This document shows, piece after piece, positions 49,145 through 59,176 of a stretch of 64,000 bases of DNA. How positions within the stretch are numbered: the first letter of the stretch is position 1; every line of letters begins with the position of its first letter. The position numbers and the translations under genes were made by a program. This DNA comes from Dendrosporobacter quercicolus. Its GTDB lineage: Bacteria; Bacillota; Negativicutes; DSM-1736; Dendrosporobacteraceae. The stretch covers positions 1-64,000 of the forward strand of contig NZ_FNHB01000008.1 of NCBI RefSeq assembly GCF_900104455.1, read 5' to 3'. The notes under the pieces are model-generated. The model saw only the letters and a program-made list of their open reading frames with translations, had not been told where the DNA came from and did no database searches.

Positions 49145-50592
49145 GGCAGCTTAAAGTGAATGAGAAAGCGAAAACTTTTCTTGAAAACTTTTCCTATACA
49201 TTTGTTTCAACTTTAGTTTCATTACTTATTTCTACTTTAGTAGTGATCATTTTACCTAAATTGTTGGGAATACAAGAGTATGGTTATTGGCAATTGTATT
49301 TATTTTATGCCTCATATGTTGGGATGATGCAATTCGGATGGAATGATGGAATATATTTAAGATATGGTGGCAAGGAATATTCTAAATTAGATAAGTCGTT
49401 ATTCTTTTCACAATTTTGGCTACTAGTTATTTCACAGCTTCTAATCGCGTGTTTTATAATTATTATTACTTTTAGTCTTGTTAAAGAGTTAGAAAGACAA
49501 TATATTTACGTTACGGTAGCTATATGTATGATAATAATGGGTATTAGAGCTATGCCTTTGTTGATTTTGCAGGCTACAAATAGAATTAAAGAATATGCCA
49601 AAATAGTCATGGTTGATCGAATATCATATTGTTTTTTAATTACTGCTTTTTTGTTTCTAGAAATTAAAGAATATAAATTAATGATTATAGCTGACCTAAT
49701 TGGTAAGTTGATTTCTTTGTTATACTCTATGAATTTTTGTAAAGATATTGTGTTTCGTGGAATTTCAACATTTTACTTTGATTTTAGAGAAATTCTAGAA
49801 AACATTAAGGTTGGCATAAAGTTGACATTTGCCAATATAGCAAGTATTTTAATCGTTGGTATAGTTAGATTTGGGATAGAATATTCGTGGGATGTAAAAA
49901 CTTTTGGAAAGATTTCACTTTCTCTTAATGTATCTAATTTTATAATTATATTTATAAATACTTTAGGAATAATTATGTTCCCTATATTAAGACGGACTAA
50001 TAAAAAAAATCTATCAGGGGTATATGTTATGATGAGAGATGTCTTGATAGTAATTTTGTTAGGGCTTCTTACTATATTTTATCCACTAAAACTTATTTTA
50101 ATGTCTTGGTTACCACAATATATTGATAGCTTTATGTATATGGCATTAGTTTTTCCTATGTGTTTATTTGAGGGAAAAATGGCATTACTTATAAATACAT
50201 ATTTAAAAACATTGAGACGAGAAAACTTTATGTTAAAAATAAATATAATTTCCCTTATTTTGAGTGTATGTATTACGATTATTACTACAGGATTGTTAGT
50301 AAATTTAAACTTAGCTATAGCTTCAATTGTTTTTCTATTAATATTTAGATGTATAGTGGCTGAAATTTATTTATCTATACTTCTTAAAATTTCATTATAT
50401 AAGGATATATTAGTAGAATTATTTATGACATTAATCTTTATATTGGTAGGATGGTTTATAAATTCTTGGCTTACATTTTTTATATATGCATTATCTTATC
50501 TAATATTCTTAATTACAAAACGAAAAGATACTATTAGTGCAATCAAGAATTTAAGATTATTGATGAAAGTTCGTGAAACTCCCATTAATTGA
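49141..50592 (+). CDS. Polysaccharide flippase, Wzx-like
   Basis: The 483-residue protein is almost entirely hydrophobic with about 12-14 membrane helices (for example TLVSLLISTLVVIILPKLLG near the N-terminus), and has the PKLLGIQEYGYWQLY wording common in Wzx/MATE-like exporters. It would flip the lipid-linked repeat unit to the periplasm. ATG 49141 overlaps the previous stop and lacks a ribosome site, consistent with coupled translation. This is among the most A+T-rich parts of the window (13 of 60 bases are G or C at 50401-50460). Confidence 0.85.
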   Translation: MRQLKVNEKAKTFLENFSYTFVSTLVSLLISTLVVIILPKLLGIQEYGYWQLYLFYASYVGMMQFGWNDGIYLRYGGKEYSKLDKSLFFSQFWLLVISQLLIACFIIIITFSLVKELERQYIYVTVAICMIIMGIRAMPLLILQATNRIKEYAKIVMVDRISYCFLITAFLFLEIKEYKLMIIADLIGKLISLLYSMNFCKDIVFRGISTFYFDFREILENIKVGIKLTFANIASILIVGIVRFGIEYSWDVKTFGKISLSLNVSNFIIIFINTLGIIMFPILRRTNKKNLSGVYVMMRDVLIVILLGLLTIFYPLKLILMSWLPQYIDSFMYMALVFPMCLFEGKMALLINTYLKTLRRENFMLKINIISLILSVCITIITTGLLVNLNLAIASIVFLLIFRCIVAEIYLSILLKISLYKDILVELFMTLIFILVGWFINSWLTFFIYALSYLIFLITKRKDTISAIKNLRLLMKVRETPIN

Positions 50593-50660
50593 GCTTTTTT
50601 TTATGAGTTTACCATTTGATAATATATGGCATAAACTATTATGTAGCTGCAGGAGTTAAT

Positions 50661-51944
50661 ATGGAAACAATTATAGGGTTATTTTGTTTTGGATTAAGTA
50701 TTTTAATTTATTTACTATTAAAGGGTCGGTTTTCTTTTCTTTTACTTTGGCCGTATATAATATATGGTTTCGGTTTAATTATTGCAATGTATTCACTTGA
50801 AACAGGGTCTCTAGATTTCAGCAATATGTTAGACGAGCGCTCTATAGTTTTAAGCATGTATTATATGTTGAGTTTTCTAATAATAATTACTTTGATTGAT
50901 TTTAAATTTTTATCAAGTAATATGATAAATAAAACCATGGATCCAAGCAAATTAGCGACTATAAAAAGAATTGTAGACTCTCCAATTTTTTTATGCTATT
51001 TATTTATACATATAATTGCCTTTTTAATACTTTATTATTTAAGTTATAGATCAGGAGAATTAAATATTGGAGATTACAATTATTCTGAACTTGAGATGCT
51101 AAGGTATTGGGGGCCAATAGCCTATTTAAGTGAAAATATTGCTACATTATTTTTGTTGTTTATATCGCGAATGATGATATATGAAAAGTGGACTAAAAGT
51201 AATTTATTAACAGTTATTCTATTTTTAATATTTATAGTGTTAAGACTCTCAATGGGAACACGTATGTTTATTATTAAAATAATTGGTGTTACACTAATAA
51301 TGTTTTTAATACGTTATAAGAAATATTGGAAAGTCAGTCTATTTGCAACTACTACATTAATAGTTGGTAATATAGTTGGTTATATAAGATCCGGCAAAGC
51401 ACTTAGTGAATTTGATATTAGTCAGATGTTTTATTCACTTAATGTAGAAGCGTACTTTAATGATTTAACACTAATTGTTGCAACAAACGCTTTAGCACAG
51501 GAGAATTTTATTTATCAACCTGGTATGTTATTAGCAATACCTTTATATAGTTTACCGCGATTTTTAGTAGACAGGAATGAATTTATAAATTTGCTTTATG
51601 ATAGAAATCTTATGCTGCCTTTTTTAAGTTCGGCAATTGAATCAGTATCACCGGTAGGAGCAATGTCTTTTTTAGCAGATGCTATATATGCTTTCGGGGT
51701 ATTTTACTGGATTTTTTTGATGATAGTTTTTACTTTGATTTTATCATATATTGCTAAACTAAAAGGATCATTGCAGTATTTTATATGTTATTTGTTAGGT
51801 GCAGCAACTCTAAATCTGTGGAGGGATTCTTTTTTTATAACTTTTAAGATTGTATTTATTCATGGGATAATGAATATTTTATTATTATTAATTATTATAA
51901 AATTACTTAGTCGACCAATTAAGCAAAAGAATGATAGTTGTTAA
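50661..51944 (+). CDS. O-antigen/capsule repeat-unit polymerase, Wzy-like
   Basis: The 427-residue membrane protein has about 10-12 helices and a larger loop in the second half (YQPGMLLAIPLYSLPRFLVD), as in Wzy polymerases of the oligosaccharide-repeat-unit type. Sequence identity is low in this family, so topology and position after wzx carry the call. ATG 50661 follows CAGGAG; a TTG 45 bases upstream has no ribosome site. It would join repeat units on the periplasmic face under control of the Wzz protein. Confidence 0.78.
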   Translation: METIIGLFCFGLSILIYLLLKGRFSFLLLWPYIIYGFGLIIAMYSLETGSLDFSNMLDERSIVLSMYYMLSFLIIITLIDFKFLSSNMINKTMDPSKLATIKRIVDSPIFLCYLFIHIIAFLILYYLSYRSGELNIGDYNYSELEMLRYWGPIAYLSENIATLFLLFISRMMIYEKWTKSNLLTVILFLIFIVLRLSMGTRMFIIKIIGVTLIMFLIRYKKYWKVSLFATTTLIVGNIVGYIRSGKALSEFDISQMFYSLNVEAYFNDLTLIVATNALAQENFIYQPGMLLAIPLYSLPRFLVDRNEFINLLYDRNLMLPFLSSAIESVSPVGAMSFLADAIYAFGVFYWIFLMIVFTLILSYIAKLKGSLQYFICYLLGAATLNLWRDSFFITFKIVFIHGIMNILLLLIIIKLLSRPIKQKNDSC

Positions 51945-51970
51945 AAAAATAAAGGTGTGATTTTCTTAAA

Positions 51971-53059
51971 ATGACTGAAAAAATATATATTAATTTAACT
52001 CGGATAGGGAAAAATGGTTCTGGATTATTCAGATATTCAGATAACTTTATAAACTGTATTAGTAAAAACTTAAAGAATAGTGATTTACATATTATTCACG
52101 CGGACAACTTTAAATTTAGCAAAGCTAAATCTGTTAGTGTACCATCATTTATATCTAATACACCTAGTGTTTCTTTTCTTAGACCAATGCTATGGTACAT
52201 ATATTCGTTTGTATTATTTCCCAAAATAGATGGGCGGGTAATAACTACAACACATCATGTGGTGCCTGGGGTCAAGAAACAAATAATCACAATTCACGAT
52301 TTGCGTCCGTATTTTTATCCAGATAGTTTTCTTCAAAAGGTGTATTTTCGTTACATATTGCCCTATAAAATTAAACAGGTTGATGGTATTATAACAGTTT
52401 CTAATACAACAAAGGATTTAATTGTAGATTGCTATAAGGTAGATCCATGTAAGGTTTGCGTTGTTTCTAATAGTGTAAATATTACACAATTTAAACCCTC
52501 AAATAATATTAAAAATATAAATCCTTATTTGTTGATGGTTGGAGCGACATGGCAGCATAAGAATGCACAAGAAGTTATCGAAATGTGCGAAACATGGTCA
52601 CATAAATATGAATTGAAAATTGTGGCTAATAGAAGTGCGTATATTGATGGTCTTAAAAATATAGTGAATAGTCGAAAGTTGAACGATAGAGTCGAGTTTA
52701 TTGAAAGATATATAAGTGAGGAAGAACTTGTTGAATTATACCAAAATGCAAAAGCGTTGGTATACCCTTCTCTGATGGAAGGATTTGGAATTCCTCCTAT
52801 TGAAGCTATGGCATGTGGTATCCCGGTCATTGCATCAGATATAAAGGTTTTTCGTGAAATATGTAAGGACATACCGATATATATAAAGAATGGTAATAAA
52901 AAAAGCTGGTATACTGCCATTGAAATGTTAGATGATTTTTCAATTATTAATAATAAAATTAAGTCTGGCTTAGAAAGAGCAAATTATTATAGTGATGAAC
53001 AAATGGATACTAGTATTATTAAAGCAGTACAGAATATATGGAATGATGTTAAACTTTAA
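51971..53059 (+). CDS. Glycosyltransferase family 4 protein
   Basis: The 362-residue GT-B enzyme has TTHHVVPGVKKQIITIHDLRP-type acceptor wording (split across the domain), ITVSNTTKDLI, VVSNSVNITQFKP, LLMVGATWQHKN and YPSLMEGFGIPPIEAMACG with the E-x7-E motif. This pattern fits the mannosyltransferase branch of GT4 (WbaZ/MtfB-like). GDP-mannose genes are present downstream, so mannose is a reasonable but unproven donor. Confidence 0.87.
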   Translation: MTEKIYINLTRIGKNGSGLFRYSDNFINCISKNLKNSDLHIIHADNFKFSKAKSVSVPSFISNTPSVSFLRPMLWYIYSFVLFPKIDGRVITTTHHVVPGVKKQIITIHDLRPYFYPDSFLQKVYFRYILPYKIKQVDGIITVSNTTKDLIVDCYKVDPCKVCVVSNSVNITQFKPSNNIKNINPYLLMVGATWQHKNAQEVIEMCETWSHKYELKIVANRSAYIDGLKNIVNSRKLNDRVEFIERYISEEELVELYQNAKALVYPSLMEGFGIPPIEAMACGIPVIASDIKVFREICKDIPIYIKNGNKKSWYTAIEMLDDFSIINNKIKSGLERANYYSDEQMDTSIIKAVQNIWNDVKL

Positions 53060-53102
53060 ATAAGGCTGTAGATAGGCTAAAAGCTAATTATCTGAGGTGA
53101 AT

Positions 53103-54044
53103 ATGAAAAAAACAGCAGTTATTATTCCAACATATAATGGAGGGAGGATTTTTAAAGATTTATTAACGTCATTAAAGCAACAACGACACCAACCGCTTTA
53201 TGTAATAGTAATAGATTCGTCGTCTTGCGATGGTACGGACAAATTAGCTGAAAGCTTTGGTATAAATGTCATAACAATTTCTCAAGCTGATTTTAATCAT
53301 GGTAAAACAAGGCAAAAAGGTGTTGAGATATGCTTACAAGCAGAAATTCTCGTTTTTCTTACACAAGACACAATCTTTACATCTAATAATTCTTTAGGTG
53401 ATATTATTAGGTGTTTTGATAATTCTAAAATAGGTGTTGCTTATGGACGGCAGTTACCACACAAGAATGCTAGTCCACTTGGGGCACATGCGCGCTTCTT
53501 TAATTATCCCGAGAAAAATGAAGTAAAGTCAATGGACAATGCAAAAAAATTAGGAATGAAAGCAGTTTTTATTTCTAATTCTTTTGCGGCATACAGGAGA
53601 GAGGCTTTAATTGCCATAGGGGGATTTCCAACACATACAATTCTAGGTGAGGACATGTATGTTGCAGCAAAGATGCTACTAGCAGGTTGGAAGATAGCAT
53701 ATTGTGCAGACTCTTCTGTATATCATTCACATGACTACAACCTTTTGCAGGAATTCAGAAGATATTTTGATATTGGAGTTTTTCATGCAAAAGAGTCTTG
53801 GATAAGAGATCAATTTGGCGGGGCAGAGGGTGAAGGATTCAAATTTATATTGTCAGAAATGAAATATTTATTAAATAATAATAAATGGAAATTTATACCT
53901 TCTGCATTTATTCGAACGGGACTTAAATTTATGGGTTATCGACTAGGCCTAGGAGAAAAAAAAATACCTATAAGTATCAAAAGGCTTTTTAGTATGCATT
54001 CAAATTATTGGAACTCTAATATAAGAAGTGTGAAGAGTAAGTAA
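53103..54044 (+). CDS. Glycosyltransferase family 2 protein (rhamnosyltransferase-like)
   Basis: The 313-residue GT-A enzyme has AVIIPTYNGGRIFKDLLTS, VIDSSSCDGT, DFNHGKTRQKG, FLTQDTIF in the metal-site region, AAYRREALIAIGGFP and LGEDMYVAAKMLLAGWKIAY. The NHGxTRN-like segment is common in rhamnosyltransferases of capsule loci, and dTDP-rhamnose genes follow. ATG 53103 follows TGAGGTGA. It is the last complete gene in the A+T-rich cassette. Confidence 0.87.
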   Translation: MKKTAVIIPTYNGGRIFKDLLTSLKQQRHQPLYVIVIDSSSCDGTDKLAESFGINVITISQADFNHGKTRQKGVEICLQAEILVFLTQDTIFTSNNSLGDIIRCFDNSKIGVAYGRQLPHKNASPLGAHARFFNYPEKNEVKSMDNAKKLGMKAVFISNSFAAYRREALIAIGGFPTHTILGEDMYVAAKMLLAGWKIAYCADSSVYHSHDYNLLQEFRRYFDIGVFHAKESWIRDQFGGAEGEGFKFILSEMKYLLNNNKWKFIPSAFIRTGLKFMGYRLGLGEKKIPISIKRLFSMHSNYWNSNIRSVKSK

Positions 54045-54081
54045 TTCCTATATTTAGTAATTGGGAAGGGGAAAGAATTTT

Positions 54082-55140
54082 GTGAGGTCTTTAATAGTTA
54101 CCGGCGGAGCTGGTTTTATTGGGAGTAATTTTGTCCGTTTTATTTTGAACAATTCTGATATCCATATTGTTAACTTAGACAGGCTTACATATGCAGGTAA
54201 TTTAGACTCATTACAAAGTTGTGAAAGTAATTCACATTACACATTTGAAAAGGGAGATATCTGTGATAGTGGGTTTGTAAAGAATTTACTAACTGAATAT
54301 CAGCCTGATGCAATTATTCATTTTGCTGCGGAATCTCATGTTGACCGTTCTATTGATGGACCGGCAACCTTTATTCAAACCAATATAAATGGAAGCTTTA
54401 ATCTTCTTGAAAATGCAAAACAATATTGGTCTAGCTTGGAGGACACGATGAAAGCCCAGTTCCGCTTCATTCATATTTCCACCGATGAAGTATACGGCTC
54501 ATTAGGGCCATCCGGCTATTTTACCGAAGAAACCCCCTATGCCCCCAATTCACCGTACTCGGCATCCAAAGCGGCAGCGGACCACTTAGCCAGAGCTTAT
54601 TATCACACCTACGGCCTGCCAACAATTATCACCAATTGTTCAAATAATTACGGGCCCTATCATTTCCCTGAGAAATTAATTCCGCTAATGCTGCTCAATG
54701 CGCTGGAAGGCAAGCCATTGCCTGTCTATGGCAATGGCCGGAATGTCCGGGACTGGCTGTACGTCGAGGATCACTGCCGGGCGGTTTTAAGGGTGTTAGA
54801 GAAGGGGAAGCCAGGAGAGAAATACAACATTGGTGGTCGTAACGAAAAGACCAATCTGGAAATTGTTCATACGTTATGCGATATTTTAGATCAAAAACGT
54901 CCCCGTGTTGACGGTAGATCATACCGGGAGCAGATTGCCTTTGTTTCGGACCGGCCGGGCCATGATCTGCGTTACGCCATTGATGCTGCCAAGATTGAAC
55001 GCGAATTGGGCTGGGTTCCGGCGGAAACGTTTGAAACCGGCATTGTCAAGACAGTGGACTGGTATCTGGCGAATTTAGACTGGTGCCGCAGAGTGACCGA
55101 CGGCAGCTACCGGCGGGAACGGTTGGGCAGCGGCAAGTGA
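54082..55140 (+). CDS. rfbB: dTDP-glucose 4,6-dehydratase RfbB/RmlB, compositionally mosaic
   Basis: RfbB converts dTDP-glucose to the 4-keto-6-deoxy intermediate of rhamnose synthesis. The 352-residue SDR protein has the NAD site [14 protein letters not shown], the [11 protein letters not shown] segment, STDEVYGSL, and the catalytic [11 protein letters not shown], then [16 protein letters not shown]. The first third is A+T-rich like the preceding cassette, and from about 54440-54480 onward codons become G+C-rich like the following genes, with no break in the frame. GTG 54082 follows AAGGGG. This looks like a recombination joint within a conserved gene. Confidence 0.95.
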   Translation: MRSLIVTGGAGFIGSNFVRFILNNSDIHIVNLDRLTYAGNLDSLQSCESNSHYTFEKGDICDSGFVKNLLTEYQPDAIIHFAAESHVDRSIDGPATFIQTNINGSFNLLENAKQYWSSLEDTMKAQFRFIHISTDEVYGSLGPSGYFTEETPYAPNSPYSASKAAADHLARAYYHTYGLPTIITNCSNNYGPYHFPEKLIPLMLLNALEGKPLPVYGNGRNVRDWLYVEDHCRAVLRVLEKGKPGEKYNIGGRNEKTNLEIVHTLCDILDQKRPRVDGRSYREQIAFVSDRPGHDLRYAIDAAKIERELGWVPAETFETGIVKTVDWYLANLDWCRRVTDGSYRRERLGSGK

Positions 55141-55154
55141 CGGGAGGCAGAGCA

Positions 55155-56033
55155 ATGACGATAAATAAAGGCATTATTCTGGCCGGCGGCTCGGGTACGC
55201 GGCTGTACCCCATTACCAAAGCGGTGAGCAAGCAATTAATGCCGGTGCATGACAAACCAATGGTGTATTATCCGCTGACCACGCTGATGCTGGCTGGCAT
55301 CAGGGATATACTTCTGATTACCACGCCTGAGGATCAGGACAGCTTTGTCCGTCTGCTGGGCACTGGGGAGCAGTGGGGGCTTAATCTGTCCTATGTTGTC
55401 CAGCCCAGCCCGGATGGTTTAGCGCAGGCCTTCCTGCTGGGTGAGGCGTTTATCGCCAACGAAAGCTGTGCGCTGATTCTGGGCGATAATATTTTCTATG
55501 GTCATAACTTCAGCCAGTCCTTGCAACAGGCGGCGCAGCAGGCGCAAGGGGCGACGGTGTTCGCTTACTGGGTGAGGGACCCGGAGCGTTACGGCGTGGT
55601 GGAATTTGACGCCGCCGGCCAGGCGGTAAGTCTGGAGGAAAAACCGGCAGCGCCTAAATCCAACTATGCAGTCACCGGGCTGTATTTCTATGACCGGCAG
55701 GTGGTGGAGCTTGCCAAATCGCTGAAACCTTCGGCCCGGGGGGAACTGGAGATTACCGATTTGAACCGGCTGTATCTGGAGCAGGCCAGCCTGCGGGTGG
55801 AAACGCTCGGGCGCGGCCATGCCTGGCTGGATACCGGAACCCACGATTCGCTGCTGCAGGCCGCCAACTATATTGCCACCATTCAGGAGCGGCAGGGATT
55901 GATGGTCGCCTGCCCGGAGGAAATTGCTTACCGGATGGGCTATATCTCGCGGGATGAGCTGGCGAAGCTGGGGGCGGTTATGCGGAAAAACGGCTATGGT
56001 CAGTATTTGCTGCAGCTGGCGGGAGAAAGATAA
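55155..56033 (+). CDS. rfbA: Glucose-1-phosphate thymidylyltransferase RfbA/RmlA
   Basis: RfbA makes dTDP-glucose, the first step of dTDP-rhamnose synthesis. The 292-residue enzyme has [63 protein letters not shown] and [14 protein letters not shown], the full set for this family. ATG 55155 follows GGGAGG. Start and length are normal. Confidence 0.96.
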   Translation: MTINKGIILAGGSGTRLYPITKAVSKQLMPVHDKPMVYYPLTTLMLAGIRDILLITTPEDQDSFVRLLGTGEQWGLNLSYVVQPSPDGLAQAFLLGEAFIANESCALILGDNIFYGHNFSQSLQQAAQQAQGATVFAYWVRDPERYGVVEFDAAGQAVSLEEKPAAPKSNYAVTGLYFYDRQVVELAKSLKPSARGELEITDLNRLYLEQASLRVETLGRGHAWLDTGTHDSLLQAANYIATIQERQGLMVACPEEIAYRMGYISRDELAKLGAVMRKNGYGQYLLQLAGER

Positions 56034-56063
56034 CTTCGACTAGACTTAGGAGTGGTGGTTAAG

Positions 56064-56621
56064 ATGAAGGTCATACCGACGAAACTCGAAGGCGTTCTGA
56101 TTGTTGAACCGAAAGTATTTGGCGATGCGCGTGGTTTTTTTATGGAAACCTGGCGGCAGCAGCGTTATGCGGAGCTGGGGATCAAAGAACCGTTTGTCCA
56201 GGATAATCTGTCTTTTTCCACGCGCGGCGTGTTAAGGGGCCTGCACTATCAGCAGCCCCATCCGCAGGGCAAGCTGGTGTCGGTGATTCAGGGCGCGGTG
56301 TTTGATGTCGCGGTGGATAGCCGGTATGGCTCGCCCACGTTCGGCGAGTGGGTGGGTGTCGAACTTTCCGGCGACAACCATCAGCAGCTATGGGTGCCGC
56401 CAGGCTTTGCCCATGGCTTTTGCGTGCTGAGCGACAGCGCCTATTTTACCTATAAATGCACCGACGTTTATACGCCTGCCGCTGAAGGCGGCATTATCTG
56501 GAATGATCCCGATATCGGCATCAAATGGCCGATCGCCGATATACAATTATCAGACAAGGATACAAAGTATCCCCGGCTGGCGGCGGTTGCGCCGAATCAA
56601 TTGCCGGAATACCGGAAGTGA
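56064..56621 (+). CDS. rfbC: dTDP-4-dehydrorhamnose 3,5-epimerase RfbC/RmlC
   Basis: The 185-residue cupin epimerises the keto sugar at C3 and C5. It has DARGFFMETWRQQRY, FVQDNLSFSTRGVLRGLHYQ with the catalytic histidine, QGAVFDVAVDSR, WVPPGFAHGFCVLSD and the conserved tyrosine in YFTYKCTDVY. ATG 56064 is 11 bp after TTAGGAG; in-frame GTG codons nearer to that site are possible alternatives that add up to four residues. Confidence 0.95.
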   Translation: MKVIPTKLEGVLIVEPKVFGDARGFFMETWRQQRYAELGIKEPFVQDNLSFSTRGVLRGLHYQQPHPQGKLVSVIQGAVFDVAVDSRYGSPTFGEWVGVELSGDNHQQLWVPPGFAHGFCVLSDSAYFTYKCTDVYTPAAEGGIIWNDPDIGIKWPIADIQLSDKDTKYPRLAAVAPNQLPEYRK

Positions 56622-56645
56622 GCAGAAAGGGAAAGGACGGCAGCT

Positions 56646-57476
56646 ATGCGAATATTGGTAACAGGAGCTAACGGTCAACTGGGCCGGGAGGTTGCCCGGC
56701 AGGCGGGTGACCATGAGCTGGTGCTGGCCGACCGCCGCCGCCTGGATATTGCCGATGAAACGGCGGTGCGGGCGTTACTGCGGGAGATAAAGCCGCAGGC
56801 GGTCATTCATTGTGCGGCTTATACCAACGTGGACGGAGCGGAGAGTGATGCCGACGGTGCTTTCCGGGTGAATGCCGCCGGTGCGAGGAATATCGCCGCC
56901 GGGTGTCTGGAGCAGCAGGCCCGGATGGTCTATGTCAGTACCGATTACGTGTTTGACGGTCAAACGGCGGCTGCCTACCGGGAGTTTGACCCGGTCAATC
57001 CGCAGACGGTGTATGGCCGAACCAAATTTCAGGGCGAACAGCTGGTGCGGCAGATCCTGGGGCGGCACTATATTGTGCGCACCGCCTGGCTGTATGGCGA
57101 CGGCGGCAATTTCGTCCGGACGATGCTAAAGCTGGCTGAAGAGTGCCAGGAACTGCGGGTGGTTGCTGACCAGACCGGGACGCCTACTTCGACGGTTGAT
57201 CTGGCCAGGGTGATTTATCAACTGCTGGCCAGCGATGCTTACGGGACCTATCACGCGACTTGCCAGGGACACTGTACCTGGTACGAATTTGCCTGCGAAA
57301 TCTTTAAACAGTCCGGCAAGAAAGTCCGGGTAACGCCGGTCGCCAGCGGGGAGTTTCCCCGTCCGGCCAAACGGCCGGCCTATTCGGTACTGGACAACTA
57401 TCTGCTGAGAATGACCCTTGGCGACCCGATGCGCCAGTGGCAGGCCGCGCTGCAGGAATATTTAACGCTGGTCTGA
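56646..57476 (+). CDS. rfbD: dTDP-4-dehydrorhamnose reductase RfbD/RmlD
   Basis: RfbD is the last enzyme of dTDP-L-rhamnose synthesis. The 276-residue SDR protein has the NADPH motif ILVTGANGQLGREVA, HCAAYTNVDGAESD, YVSTDYVFDGQ, and the catalytic YGRTKFQGEQLVRQ. Part of the rfbB-rfbA-rfbC-rfbD order, it completes a full rhamnose supply set for the glycosyltransferases upstream. ATG 56646 follows AAAGGA. Confidence 0.96.
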   Translation: MRILVTGANGQLGREVARQAGDHELVLADRRRLDIADETAVRALLREIKPQAVIHCAAYTNVDGAESDADGAFRVNAAGARNIAAGCLEQQARMVYVSTDYVFDGQTAAAYREFDPVNPQTVYGRTKFQGEQLVRQILGRHYIVRTAWLYGDGGNFVRTMLKLAEECQELRVVADQTGTPTSTVDLARVIYQLLASDAYGTYHATCQGHCTWYEFACEIFKQSGKKVRVTPVASGEFPRPAKRPAYSVLDNYLLRMTLGDPMRQWQAALQEYLTLV

Positions 57477-57508
57477 CGATACGTAACAATATTGAGGAGG
57501 CTGAAAGA

Positions 57509-59053
57509 ATGCTGTGGAAAAAGCTGTTGCTTGCCGGTCTGATGACCGCAACCCTGTCGTCAGGCGTCCAGGCTGCGCCGTCTGACTTTGTTTCACCCAA
57601 TGTGCCATTATCCAGCCCGTTATATGATTATATCGAAAAGTTTGACGGTTTGGGCTATCTCCGGTCAATACCGGATGGCACCAAGCCTTACAGCCGGATG
57701 CAGATGGCCCAGTGGCTGACCGAAATTCAGGCTGAGGTGGAGCAGCGCCCCCTGCCCGGATTTTTGGCGGGCATGAAAAGCGAGCTGGAGCGGGAACTGG
57801 CTCCGGAACTGCAAGTGCTGGCCGGGGAATCGTCCGATATGTCGCCGGCGCTGAAGGAAGTACGGCTGGAATTGAGTACCTATGACGGTGATTCGCTGCG
57901 ATACCGTATGAATGCAAGTAGTGGACCCCGAGCCGGCTATCAGCCTCTGAATGGCAATAACAACGGTTATCGTTACGGGCAGGACGGCAATATCATCGGC
58001 TCTGCCCTGATTACCGGCAAGCTGGGTGAAGATCTGGCTGTCGCGCTGGAGCCGCGGTTTAGCTATGATGACGATCAGCAGGGCGACGCCGCTCTGACCA
58101 GCGGCTATATCAAAACCAGAATTAACGGCACTGCCGTACAGGTGGGTAAAGACCCGGTCTTCTGGGGTCATGGCGCGACTGGTTCTTTAATTTTAGGCAA
58201 TAACATGACGCCGCTGACCTCCATTCAGTTTTCCAACCTTGAGCCTTATACCAGCCGGGGCTTCTTTCGTTTCCTCGGTGACATGAACTTTACCGCCCTG
58301 TATAGCGAGCTGGAAAGCAACCGGACCAGGTTGAACGAGAATGAAGTGGACAACCCTTCGTTTGTGGGCTTGCGGGGCACGTTTACGCCGCAGCGAAACT
58401 TTACTTTCGGTTTGTCATTTACGTCCATGCTGGGCGGCAAAGGGAAAGGACTGAGCAGCGGCGATTATGGCGACTGGCTGTTGGGCCGCAATTCCGATGC
58501 TGCAGAGGACAAATGGAACAACATTGCCGGGCTGGACTTTAAAGTGCGGGTGCCGAAATGGAATGGCATTCAGATTTATGGCGAGCTGTATGGCGAAGAT
58601 CAGGCCAACTATCTGCCGTCCAAAATTGCCGAGCGGGTCGGCGTTTATGTCCCCCGGCTGAATAAGGACGGCGCCTGGGATATGAAGGTGGAGTACGCCC
58701 ATACCAGCAACTGGTGGTATGGACATCAGCTCTATACCAATGGCTATGTTTATAAAGGCGACATCATTGGTGATCCGCTGGGCCATAACGCCAGTCAGTA
58801 TTATATTCAGTTTGGCCGTCATTTGGACAAGGACAGCAAGATATCGGTCAATGCCAACTATCTTACCCAGGACCGGGATGCGGCGGTCCAGCAGAAGGTC
58901 AAAGCTTTATGGCTGCAATATGAGACCAAGCTGCGGAACCAGGTCTTTTTGGACAGCCAGCTTGGCATTGCGCGGATCGATAATGCCAACTTTACCGCTG
59001 GCAGCGATGAAACCAATCATTTTGCCGGCGCCAGCGTACGGTGGTTATTTTAA
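57509..59053 (+). CDS. Capsule assembly Wzi-family outer-membrane protein
   Basis: The 514-residue precursor has a signal peptide (ending VQAA), a helical segment (about 33-75: PLYDYIEKFDGLGYLRS, YSRMQMAQWL), then a large barrel region with VGKDPVFWGHGATGSLILGN, typical of the Wzi family, and a C-terminal phenylalanine (SVRWLF). Wzi in Klebsiella and E. coli K30 is a surface lectin that anchors group 1 capsule. The N-terminal helices resemble an SLH motif. ATG 57509 follows GAGGAGG; upstream in-frame codons overlap rfbD. Confidence 0.88.
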   Translation: MLWKKLLLAGLMTATLSSGVQAAPSDFVSPNVPLSSPLYDYIEKFDGLGYLRSIPDGTKPYSRMQMAQWLTEIQAEVEQRPLPGFLAGMKSELERELAPELQVLAGESSDMSPALKEVRLELSTYDGDSLRYRMNASSGPRAGYQPLNGNNNGYRYGQDGNIIGSALITGKLGEDLAVALEPRFSYDDDQQGDAALTSGYIKTRINGTAVQVGKDPVFWGHGATGSLILGNNMTPLTSIQFSNLEPYTSRGFFRFLGDMNFTALYSELESNRTRLNENEVDNPSFVGLRGTFTPQRNFTFGLSFTSMLGGKGKGLSSGDYGDWLLGRNSDAAEDKWNNIAGLDFKVRVPKWNGIQIYGELYGEDQANYLPSKIAERVGVYVPRLNKDGAWDMKVEYAHTSNWWYGHQLYTNGYVYKGDIIGDPLGHNASQYYIQFGRHLDKDSKISVNANYLTQDRDAAVQQKVKALWLQYETKLRNQVFLDSQLGIARIDNANFTAGSDETNHFAGASVRWLF

Positions 59054-59176
59054 CCCAGCAATCCCACGGAATTACATTCTTTCCCTTTTTGAACTTAAAG
59101 GACAATAAAACTTGCCGCTAGAAAAGAGCATTATGGCAAGAAATAAATCCAGTTTAAGTTTAGAGGAGAATGAACA

